Below are positions 24,154-31,244 of a stretch of DNA of 64,000 bases, piece after piece. The DNA comes from VAZQ01 sp963817015 (GTDB lineage Bacteria > Pseudomonadota > Alphaproteobacteria > Rhizobiales > Xanthobacteraceae). Both the position numbers and the translations under genes were made by a program. Positions within the stretch are counted from its first letter, which is position 1; every line of letters begins with the position of its first letter. The notes below the pieces were generated by a model. That model worked only from the letters and a program-made list of their open reading frames with translations. It was not told the origin of the DNA and made no database searches. The DNA is taken from the NCBI GenBank assembly GCA_963817015.1, contig CAWFMV010000009.1, positions 1-64,000 on the forward strand, given 5' to 3'.

Positions 24154-24834
24154 CTACATCATCCGCGAGGCTTCCTGCTCGGTCGGAAGCCGACCGTTCG
24201 GCGTGAGCTGATCGATCAAGTCCGGCAGATGTTGACTAAGTCCTTTGAGCAGCTCGTCGGGGCTCAAACCGGTTTGCCTGGCGAGAGCATCGAGCGTTTC
24301 GCTCCCGAGGGCTTTTTTCAGATCGGCTGGTGCAATCTCGTCGTTCGGTCCGCGATTGATCCAGGATTGTGCTACTCGGCCGTGCCCACTATTCTGCAGA
24401 TCGTTGATCAAACGGCCGAGACCGCCGCTCAGCACGCTGCCTGCGGCAGCGCCGCCCAAGACAGGTCCCAATCCGCCCGGCATGGGGTTGCTTCCCACTG
24501 GTTTTGCGCTGCTCGGTCCACCACCGAACAAGCCGCCGAGAATGTCCGCCAAGCCTCCACCGGGAGTTCTAGCCTGGACAGTGCCAGCGGGAGGAGGGGA
24601 CGTGGGTCGATCTTGGCCGCCATAGCCAGTTGGGGGACCGGAGGTGGGGCGGCCTTGGGCACCAGGACCGGCAGGCTGACCGCCAACGTGCTTGACGGCC
24701 TTGTAGGCGAGCAGTCCCAGGAGAGCCATCATGATAGGTGACATGCCGCCGCTCTGGGGCGCGTTACCGGTAGGTGGCTGGGGCTGACCGCGCGGGCCGT
24801 TTTGCATGCCGTTGAGAATATCCATGAGTCCCAT
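24154..24834 (-). CDS. YidB/DUF937-like protein
   Basis: A 226-residue protein with a Gly/Pro/Gln-rich N-terminal half. It has MGLMDILNGMQNGPRG, one hydrophobic patch (MSPIMMALLGLLAYKAV), a central GGGLADILGGLFGGG and GGLGRLINDLQNSGHG, then the conserved YidB C-domain VAQSWINRGPNDEIAPADLK, ALGSETLDALARQTGLSPDE and LLKGLSQHLPDLIDQLTPNG. YidB is a small conserved proteobacterial protein of unknown function. ATG 24834 has AGGAGGAAGAC before it. Next to DUF3597 and a GlsB-type gene, it suggests an envelope/stress cluster. Confidence 0.85.
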   Translation of the reverse strand: MGLMDILNGMQNGPRGQPQPPTGNAPQSGGMSPIMMALLGLLAYKAVKHVGGQPAGPGAQGRPTSGPPTGYGGQDRPTSPPPAGTVQARTPGGGLADILGGLFGGGPSSAKPVGSNPMPGGLGPVLGGAAAGSVLSGGLGRLINDLQNSGHGRVAQSWINRGPNDEIAPADLKKALGSETLDALARQTGLSPDELLKGLSQHLPDLIDQLTPNGRLPTEQEASRMM

Positions 24835-24918
24835 GTCTTCCTCCTGATTGGTCTGCTTTGTGAATGCCCAAGCTTTCGACGATCAAGCAGCTGGAGCCTG
24901 CCACTGTCCCTGTGAGGG

Positions 24919-25227
24919 TCAGCGGCGTGGCGGCCAAGTGCTGGAATCGGTGTATGTGCCTGGGTCGGGAATGGCGCGGTGAACGACGAGCCTGTTCCAG
25001 ATGAACAGGACGATGAGTGCGCCGAGCGTCGCGGCGATGAAGCCGGCACCTTGGTCGAGCCGATACCAGCCGATGGTCTGGCCGATGAAGGTCGCCAGAA
25101 AGGCGCCTGCAATTCCAAGCACGGCGGTCAGAATGAAACCACTCGGATTATTCGGTCCCGGCGAAAGCAGCCGCGCAATGATGCCGGCAACAAGGCCGAC
25201 CACGATGATCCAGATGAAGCTCGACAC
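24919..25227 (-). CDS. GlsB/YeaQ/YmgE family membrane protein
   Basis: A 102-residue protein with three transmembrane helices: FIWIIVVGLVAGIIARLL, GFILTAVLGIAGAFLATFIG and FIAATLGALIVLFIWNRLV. The glycine spacing (GLVAGIIAR, GIAGAFLA) is that of the transglycosylase-associated family, which is induced in general stress responses in many bacteria. A C-terminal tail of about 15 residues (PGTYTDSSTWPPRR) is unusual. GTG start at 25227, preceded by GGGAGG with 5-nt spacing. No other start fits. Confidence 0.88.
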   Translation of the reverse strand: MSSFIWIIVVGLVAGIIARLLSPGPNNPSGFILTAVLGIAGAFLATFIGQTIGWYRLDQGAGFIAATLGALIVLFIWNRLVVHRAIPDPGTYTDSSTWPPRR

Positions 25228-25306
25228 GACAACCTCCCTCGCAAGTAATGAACGCTACGATCGGCAGCCCTCGGCGAGATAGCCCCAAGGGGGTGCCACT
25301 CAGCCC

Positions 25307-25783
25307 TTAAGCCGCGCCCTTAAGCCGCTTGTTGCACTCGCTGTAGTATCCGCCGCCCTTCTGGATCCACTTCAGTCCGCCATTGTGATCGCCGACCTTG
25401 TTCGCGTTGTATTGATCGAGGCACGTCTGCATGCGGGCCTTGCCGGCCGGTTCCTTTGAATATTTCGGAGGGATCGCCGATGGAAAAGCTGCCGTGCCGC
25501 CTGAGCCGATCCCGGTCGTTGTTGCTGTGTCACCGCCTTTAGGAACAGTGGCCTTCGCGTCAGTAGCGGGCGTGCTAGTGGGAGTTGCGGATGCTGTCGA
25601 CCCACACTCCGCCTTTCGGAATTCGCCCCATGTCTTTTCCTTCAACGTGCCGGCTGATTGCGCGGCCTTATACTTGACGCTGCACTCCCTCATCGTAAGG
25701 CCGCTTGCGGAGGAGAGGGATGCAAGCAGAAGCGCAACAATGGACAGCGTTGCCACCGATGATGCGTGTGAGCGCGATAGCAT
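25307..25783 (-). CDS. secreted PsiF-repeat-like protein
   Basis: A 158-residue exported protein. Signal peptide about 1-28, then LTMRECSVKYKAAQSAGTLK and the WGEFRKAECG segment, which together match the short Cys-containing repeat of PsiF-like proteins. A Thr/Ala/Pro-rich linker follows, then RMQTCLDQYNANKV and YYSECNKRLKGAA with two further Cys. The function is unknown; such proteins are common in Rhizobiales periplasm. The start at 25783 has AGAGAG upstream. It is not in an obvious operon. Confidence 0.7.
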   Translation of the reverse strand: MLSRSHASSVATLSIVALLLASLSSASGLTMRECSVKYKAAQSAGTLKEKTWGEFRKAECGSTASATPTSTPATDAKATVPKGGDTATTTGIGSGGTAAFPSAIPPKYSKEPAGKARMQTCLDQYNANKVGDHNGGLKWIQKGGGYYSECNKRLKGAA

Positions 25784-26265
25784 GGGACTCTCTCTTATGT
25801 TGATGACACCTCTCCTGGCACGCGGTGCGAATTCGCCGATCCGAGGGAGCGGCTAACGCCGCTCACGGGGTTTCCAGCGTCCTCATGCCGGGTCCCAGGT
25901 TCATCCCAGTCAACAAGCAGGATGCGGTCGTCGGAAGCTGTATCTAGGTGCATTGCGCTATCCAAAGGTGTAGTTGACCTCCCTTTGCGGAGTGTGAGCC
26001 GCTATGGGCCATTCGCGTCGTCCCTAAGCGAGTGTGGGTGGCGATGGAGATGGACAAGTCATGTCACTTCATCTCTCGCTGCTGCGGCCGCCGCCGCGCG
26101 GCCGCATGGCTGGACGCACGTCCGTTTCCGCTCTCATTCTGAAAAGCGCAGCGTGCGGCGCGAGCTTGTGGCCACGGACACGTGTGCGCGTCTCGAAGAT
26201 GGGGCGGCACGGGATCGCCTTCATGCTTGAGGCTGAAAGGAGTTGGGATTTCCGATGATATAACG
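25784..26265. other. Intergenic region upstream of the metE control region
   Basis: 480 bp with no conserved reading frame. The first part holds the divergent start of the secreted gene; the rest is ordinary-GC sequence with CGGCCGCCGCCGCG-type runs. From 26250 on it turns sharply AT-rich where metE control elements begin. Confidence 0.55.
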
Positions 26266-26285
26266 ATATAAAGATGTCTTTATAT
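26266..26285. promoter_or_regulatory. Perfect palindrome ATATAAAGA-TG-TCTTTATAT, candidate SAH/SAM-cycle operator
   Basis: A 9-bp perfect inverted repeat with 2-nt centre, ending 5 bp before the -35 hexamer of metE. It resembles the TATAAAGATATCTTTATA type of site that I associate with ArsR-family SahR/SamR regulators of methionine-cycle genes in alphaproteobacteria. The motif identity is from memory; the palindrome itself is certain. Confidence 0.6.
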
Positions 26286-26290
26286 TTATC

Positions 26291-26319
26291 TTGACGACCG
26301 TTAGGTCCGCGCCCATAGT
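26291..26319 (+). promoter_or_regulatory. Predicted sigma-70-type promoter of metE
   Basis: TTGACG (26291-26296), 17-bp spacer, CATAGT (26314-26319). It lies between the palindrome and the riboswitch, so the predicted transcript starts near 26326, just where the aptamer begins. Confidence 0.6.
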
Positions 26320-26324
26320 TTAAG

Positions 26325-26520
26325 AGTCGAGGTCTTCGGGACCGTTTCGCCCCGGAGCCAAGAGGGAAGCCGGTGCGGACCGATCGTGTGATCGGGACAA
26401 GGCCGGCGCTGCCCCCGCAACTGTGAGCGGTGAGCCGACGTCAATCAGCGCCACTGGGTATGACCCCGGGAAGGCCCGACGGAAGCGACGACCCGCGAGC
26501 CAGGAGACCTGCCTCGACAC
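26325..26520 (+). ncRNA. cobalamin riboswitch upstream of metE
   Basis: The leader contains the conserved cobalamin aptamer elements in order: AGGGAAGCCGGTGCGG, then GGCGCTGCCCCCGCAACTGT, and the B12 box AGCCAGGAGACCTGCC at 26498-26513. Adenosyl- or methylcobalamin binding would switch off the B12-independent methionine synthase, as is standard for metE. The expression platform is probably the CCATGGC-containing hairpin just before the coding region. Confidence 0.95.
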
Positions 26521-26567
26521 GTCGAACGTCCTCGGGCGGGGTGTCCCGGTGGTGCGCTTGCGGGCCC

Positions 26568-26624
26568 ATGGCTTTTTTGCCGTGGGATCCCCGGTCGCGT
26601 CGCCATGGCCTTTGCCCCAACTGA
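26568..26624 (+). CDS. possible 18-codon leader ORF coupled to metE
   Basis: ATG at 26568 opens an 18-codon frame (MAFLPWDPRSRRHGLCPN) whose TGA overlaps the proposed metE ATG as TGATG. Flanking GCCCATGGC (26564-26572) and GCCATGGCC (26602-26610) can pair, so the region may be the riboswitch expression platform that hides translation start signals. There is no good Shine-Dalgarno before the leader. Whether it is translated is open. Confidence 0.3.
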   Translation: MAFLPWDPRSRRHGLCPN

Positions 26625-28976
26625 TGGGGTTAGCCGTGTCTCATTCCTCTCTTCCTGTCGCAACGCTCGGCACGCCGCGTATCGGTCCGCGTCGCGAGCT
26701 CAAGCTCGCGCTTGAAAGCTACTGGTCAGGTAAATCCGACGAAAGTACTCTTCTGACCACCGCGGCGGCTCTGCGCGCGGCCAACTGGGCGCGCCAGAAG
26801 GCGCTGGGTGTCACCGTCATTCCATCGAACGACTTCTCGCTCTACGATCATGTGCTGGACACAAGCGTGATGGTCGGCGCCATCCCGCCGCATTATGGCT
26901 GGACCGGCGGGACGGTCTCGCTTGCGACCTATTTTGCGATGGCGCGCGGATCGCATCGCGGCATCAGCCATGCGGTGGGCGATCATGCTGGAGAAGGTCA
27001 CGTCGCCTGCGCGGCCGCGCAGGAGATGACCAAGTGGTTCGATACCAATTATCACTACATGGTGCCGGAGCTCAGTCCGCGACAGCGTTTTGCGTTGTCG
27101 TCACTCAAGCCAGTTGATGAATACCTGGAGGCGAAGGCTCTCGGCTATCAGACGCGTCCGGTGCTGCTGGGGCCTGTCACCTATCTCGGGCTCGGAAAGA
27201 GCAGGGACGCTGACTTCGACACATTTGCGCTGCTCGAAGGTTTGCTGCCGGTTTACGTCGACGTGCTGCGCCGGCTTGCAGATGCAGGCGCGGACTGGGT
27301 TCAGCTCGACGAGCCGTGCCTGGTGCTCGACCTCGACGACGCAAAGCGGCGCACGCTTCAACAGGCCTATGGGCATTTCGCGCGAGAGCTGCCCAGTCTG
27401 AAGATCATGCTGGCAACCTATTTCGGCGATATTGGGGACAATCTCGATACGACGCTGTCGCTGCCGATCGCAGGCCTTCATTTCGATCTCGTGCGTGCGC
27501 CGCAGCAGCTCGACACGGTCGCTGCCAAGGTGTCGCCAGAGCTGGTCGTGTCGCTTGGCGTCATCGATGGCCGCAACGTCTGGCGCGCCAATCTGCCGGA
27601 CTATTCTCGATCGCATCGAGCCCGTCGTCGCCAGGCGCGGAGTCGATCGTGTGCAGATCGCGCCGTCGTGCTCGCTTCTGCATGTTCCGATTGATGTCGA
27701 ACTAGAAGATGACCTCGATCCGGACCTGAAAAGCTGGCTCGCCTTTGCGAACCAGAAGATGAGCGAGCTCGTGACGCTTGGCACAGCGTTGGTCGGTGGC
27801 CGAGCCGCAGTGCAGGCCATGCTTGCGACTTCCTCAGCTTCCACCGAGGCGCGCAGCCGCTCGCCCAAGGTGCACGACACTGCTGTCGCTGCCCGTGCGG
27901 CGGCCGTTACCGTCGACATGGCTCGGCGCAAGAGCCGTTTCGCTATCCGCTCCCAGCTTCAACGGCAGCGCTTTAGTCTGCCGGCGTTTCCGACCACCAC
28001 GATCGGTTCATTTCCGCAGACCGCCGACGTGCGTAAGGCCAGGGCGGGGCATGCCAAAGGCGCGCTGAGCGATGCCGACTACGAAACATTCCTGCGCAAC
28101 GAGACGGCCCGCGCGGTCCGCTGGCAGGAGAGCATCGGTCTTGATGTGCTTGTTCATGGCGAGTTCGAGCGCAACGACATGGTGCAGTACTTTGGCGAGC
28201 TGCTGTCGGGCTTTGCTTTCACCCAACATGGCTGGGTGCAGAGCTACGGATCGCGCTGCGTGCGCCCGCCGGTTCTCTACGGCGACGTCTCTCGCCCGCG
28301 GCCGATGACGGTCGGATGGTGGACGTTCGCTCAATCTCTGACCGAGAAGCCGATGAAGGGCATGCTCACCGGGCCGGTCACGATCCTCAATTGGTCGTTT
28401 GTGCGCGACGACGTTGACCGCAGTGCGGTATGCCGTCAGATCGCGCTGGCGATTCGCGACGAGGTGCTGGACCTGGAAAGTGCCGGCGCGCGGATGATCC
28501 AGATCGACGAGGCCGCGTTGCGGGAGGGGCTTCCTCTGCGCAAGTCGCAATGGAAGGGCTACCTCGACTGGGCCGTCGAGTGCTTCCGACTGGGCTCGTC
28601 CGGAGTGGCTGACGCAACACAGATCCACACTCATATGTGCTACGCCCAGTTCAACGACATCATTGATGCGATCGCCGCGATGGATGCCGATGTCATCTCG
28701 ATCGAGACATCGCGCTCGAAGATGGAGCTGCTCGAGGCATTCCGGACCTACAAATATCCAAATGACATCGGGCCTGGTGTCTACGATATCCACTCACCTC
28801 AGGTTCCAACCGCCGACGAGATGGTGAATCTGCTCACGCTCGCGCGGCGGCGTTTGTCTGACCGGCAGATCTGGATCAATCCCGACTGCGGGCTCAAAAC
28901 GCGGACGTGGGAGGAGGTCAAGCCGGCACTTGCAAACATGGTCGAAGCTGCGCAGCAGATCCGGCGGCTGGCCTGA
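26624..28976 (+). CDS. metE: cobalamin-independent methionine synthase MetE (frameshifted)
   Basis: 5-methyltetrahydropteroyltriglutamate-homocysteine methyltransferase, about 783 residues once a surplus T near 27603 is removed (ANLPD[I]LDRIEPVVA is interrupted). N-domain: ATLGTPRIGPRRELK, YWSGKSDES, NDFSLYDHVLDT, EMTKWFDTNYHYMVPE. C-domain: TTTIGSFPQT, LVHGEFERNDMVQYFGE, GWVQSYGSRCVRPP, LTGPVTILNWSFVR, QIDEAALREGLP, and the zinc ligands in IHTHMCYAQF and NPDCGLKTR with the Glu between them (ISIETSRS). The ATG 26624 is the most likely start; a GTG at 26636 is possible. It is controlled by the upstream palindrome and B12 riboswitch. Both halves being intact argues for a sequence error. Confidence 0.94.
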
Positions 28977-29003
28977 TCGCAATTGCGGGCACGGACGAGT
29001 CTC

Positions 29004-29059
29004 CGAAGGCCGCCTTAGCGGCCTTCGCGCGTCATCGAAGGCCGGTCTAGCGGCCTTCG
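29004..29059. terminator. Two tandem hairpins between convergent metE and the batB-like gene
   Basis: CGAAGGCCGC-CTTA-GCGGCCTTCG (29004-29027, perfect 10 bp) and a near copy CGAAGGCCG...CGGCCTTCG (29036-29059). They lie between the convergent 3' ends and the second contains the stop codon of the minus-strand gene. No long T-run follows on either strand. Probably a bidirectional termination or mRNA-end structure. Confidence 0.6.
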
Positions 29060-31110
29060 CGTGTCCAGGTCGCGGCCAGGATGCCGATCAGCAGGAGCAG
29101 GCCGATCATGCCGGCGAACACCGGCAGAACGCCGATGCCGCGCACGACGCTGGCCTCGCGGATCTTGAGCCCAAGCCAATCGTCGCCGTGAAAAGTGTCG
29201 CCGCGGACGCCGAGAAGGCGCGGGACGTGCACGCCCGAGCCGTCCTCGATGCGCGTCGCCGTGCCGCCGGTCGCGTTCACGAGCGGCGCGACGATATCCG
29301 GCGTCGAGGTCACCTCAGCGAACTCGCGCGGATTGGCGGGGCCAACGTTGACCAGCGCGGCGAGCTTGCTGTCGTTGGCGCGCCACAGCCCAAGCTCGTT
29401 GGCTTCGATGGTCGAGCGCCATACGCCCGGCATCGTCTCGGTCAGCGCAAGCGCGCGCGTCTTGCCCGAAGGCGACGTCAGCGTGACCTCCTCGGCGGCG
29501 TCGGCCATGGTCTGGCGTTGCACGGTGAGGTCTCGCCCGCGCACCAGGATGCGCAGCGCCTCCTCCTCGAGATCGGGCTGCTTCATCGACCAGTGCGAGA
29601 GCCGGCGTAAGAGATCGAGATGCGGCCCGCCGCCCTCGTAGCCGCGCGCCCACAGCCAGATGTGGTCAGACAGAAGAAGCGCGACGCGGCCCTCGCCCTC
29701 GCGCGATAGAACCAGGAGCGGCTTGCCGTCGGGCCCATTCATCACATTGGTGCCCTTGGTGGTGCGCGCGTCGACCGAGCGGAACCAGCGGCTCCAGTGC
29801 GGCGGATCCTCGTCGCCGCCCTCAAGGCCGCGCGTCACCGGATGACGCTTGCCGAGATCGGAGAGCTTGGCGCGGAACGGCTGGTCGGTGGTGCGCCCGC
29901 TCGGCTCGGCGGGCAGTACGCTCTCGAGCGGCGTGCGCCAGAGGCTGGTCGGGCTCGCATAGTCGGGCCCGGCAGCGATCAGCACCGCGCCGCCCGCGCG
30001 CACATAGCGTGCGATGTTGTCGAAGTAGAGAATCGGCAGCACGCCCTGCCGCGCATAGCGATCGAAGATAATGAGCTGGAACTCGTTGATCTTCTGCTGG
30101 AACAGCTCGCGGGTCGGGAACGCGATCAGCGAGAGCTCATTGATCGGCGTGCCATCCTGCTTTTCCGGCGGCCGCAGGATGGTGAAGTGGACGAGGTCAA
30201 CGGACGCATCTGACTTGAGGAGGTTGCGCCAGGTACGCTCGCCCGCATGGGGCTCGCCCGAGACGAGCAGCACGCGCAGCTTGTCGCGCACGCCGTCGAT
30301 CGAAACCACGGCTCGGTTGTTGATGAGGGTGAGCTCGTTCTCGAGCGGCGAGGCTTCGATTTCGACAATGTTGACGCCCGGATGTGGAATTGGCACGCTG
30401 ACATTGACCTGCTGGCCGACGCGGACACTGCGCGTGTCGATGGTCTCGCCGTCGCGCCGTACCGTGATCTGCGCGGTGCCTGTCGAGGCGCCCTGGTCCT
30501 CGACCCGGTAGCTGATGGTCTGCGCTTGCCCGACGATGCCGAAGCGCGGCGTAGTCACCAGCACGACCCGGCGATCGCGCTCGTTGGCGCGGCCGGTAAT
30601 CAGCGCATGCACTGGCGCCGCGAAGCCAAGCGACGCAGCATCGGTTGGCACATCATGCACGCGCCCATCGGTGACGATGAGCGCGCCCGCGACCCGGTCG
30701 TGCGGCACGTCGGACAGCGCGGTGGTCAGCGCGTTGAACAGACGCGTGCCGTCAGTCTCGCCATCGGCCTGGCCGGCCTCCACGAAGCGGACCTCGATGC
30801 CCGGCACCTTACCGAGCCGCTCAGCGATCTCGGCGCGTACCGCTTCGGTCTGCCGTGGGCGGTCGCCGAATTCCTGGCTTGGGCTCTTGTCGATCACCAC
30901 CACGGCGACCGAGGTCAAGGGATCGCGGTCCTCGCGCGTGATCGACGGGTTGGCGAGCGCCAGCACGAACAGCGTCATCGCGACGATGCGCATCCATTTG
31001 CCACGCGCCTTGGCGAACACCAGCATGGCGGCGAGCACGCACGCGATGGCGAACGCCACCCACACGATGGTCTCTGGCACGAGCGGCGCGAATGAGATGC
31101 CGAAATTCAA
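29047..31110 (-). CDS. large membrane protein of the MoxR/DUF58 operon
   Basis: A 687-residue protein. Two N-terminal transmembrane helices (ETIVWVAFAIACVLAAMLVF and IVAMTLFVLALANPSI), a large periplasmic region with a VWA-like strand VAVVVIDKSPSQEFG, ALIVTDGRVHDVPTD, an Ig-like part (QTISYRVEDQGASTGTAQIT), a glutamine-amidotransferase-like segment (LIIFDRYARQG ... YVRAGGAVLIAAGPDY) and a final TM helix. Such proteins end the MoxR-DUF58-DUF4159 operon in Rhizobiales, thought to assemble or protect envelope complexes. The C-terminal three codons lie in a hairpin arm. A 134-bp gap with a palindrome separates it from the DUF4159 gene. Confidence 0.82.
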   Translation of the reverse strand: MNFGISFAPLVPETIVWVAFAIACVLAAMLVFAKARGKWMRIVAMTLFVLALANPSITREDRDPLTSVAVVVIDKSPSQEFGDRPRQTEAVRAEIAERLGKVPGIEVRFVEAGQADGETDGTRLFNALTTALSDVPHDRVAGALIVTDGRVHDVPTDAASLGFAAPVHALITGRANERDRRVVLVTTPRFGIVGQAQTISYRVEDQGASTGTAQITVRRDGETIDTRSVRVGQQVNVSVPIPHPGVNIVEIEASPLENELTLINNRAVVSIDGVRDKLRVLLVSGEPHAGERTWRNLLKSDASVDLVHFTILRPPEKQDGTPINELSLIAFPTRELFQQKINEFQLIIFDRYARQGVLPILYFDNIARYVRAGGAVLIAAGPDYASPTSLWRTPLESVLPAEPSGRTTDQPFRAKLSDLGKRHPVTRGLEGGDEDPPHWSRWFRSVDARTTKGTNVMNGPDGKPLLVLSREGEGRVALLLSDHIWLWARGYEGGGPHLDLLRRLSHWSMKQPDLEEEALRILVRGRDLTVQRQTMADAAEEVTLTSPSGKTRALALTETMPGVWRSTIEANELGLWRANDSKLAALVNVGPANPREFAEVTSTPDIVAPLVNATGGTATRIEDGSGVHVPRLLGVRGDTFHGDDWLGLKIREASVVRGIGVLPVFAGMIGLLLLIGILAATWTREGR

Positions 31111-31136
31111 GTCAATGCCTCATCGTTGCTTCCGGG

Positions 31137-31238
31137 CCTGATGGTTCGAGACGGGCGCTTCGCACCCTCCTCACCATGAGGATCAATCTTGCTTCTCATC
31201 CTGAGGAGGGCGCAGCGCCCCGTCGCAAAGGATGAGGC
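31137..31238. repeat. Bradyrhizobium-like palindromic repeat (GGATGAGG type), second copy
   Basis: CCTGATGGTTCGAGACGG ... CCTCACCATGAGG ... CTCATCCTGAGGAGGGCGCAGCGCC ... AAGGATGAGGCCC. It shares words and layout with 1639-1775. It is inserted between two genes of one operon, where it could lower downstream expression. Confidence 0.7.
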
Positions 31239-31244
31239 CCACCA

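Noticed and set aside
27590..27610. Programmed frameshifting in metE and moxR
   Set aside because: No slippery heptamer or downstream stimulating structure is common to the sites, and the same kind of break occurs in many unrelated genes.
28976..29060. Tandem hairpins at the convergent metE end as a mobile element
   Set aside because: Their position between convergent stops fits termination better; no copies elsewhere in the window.
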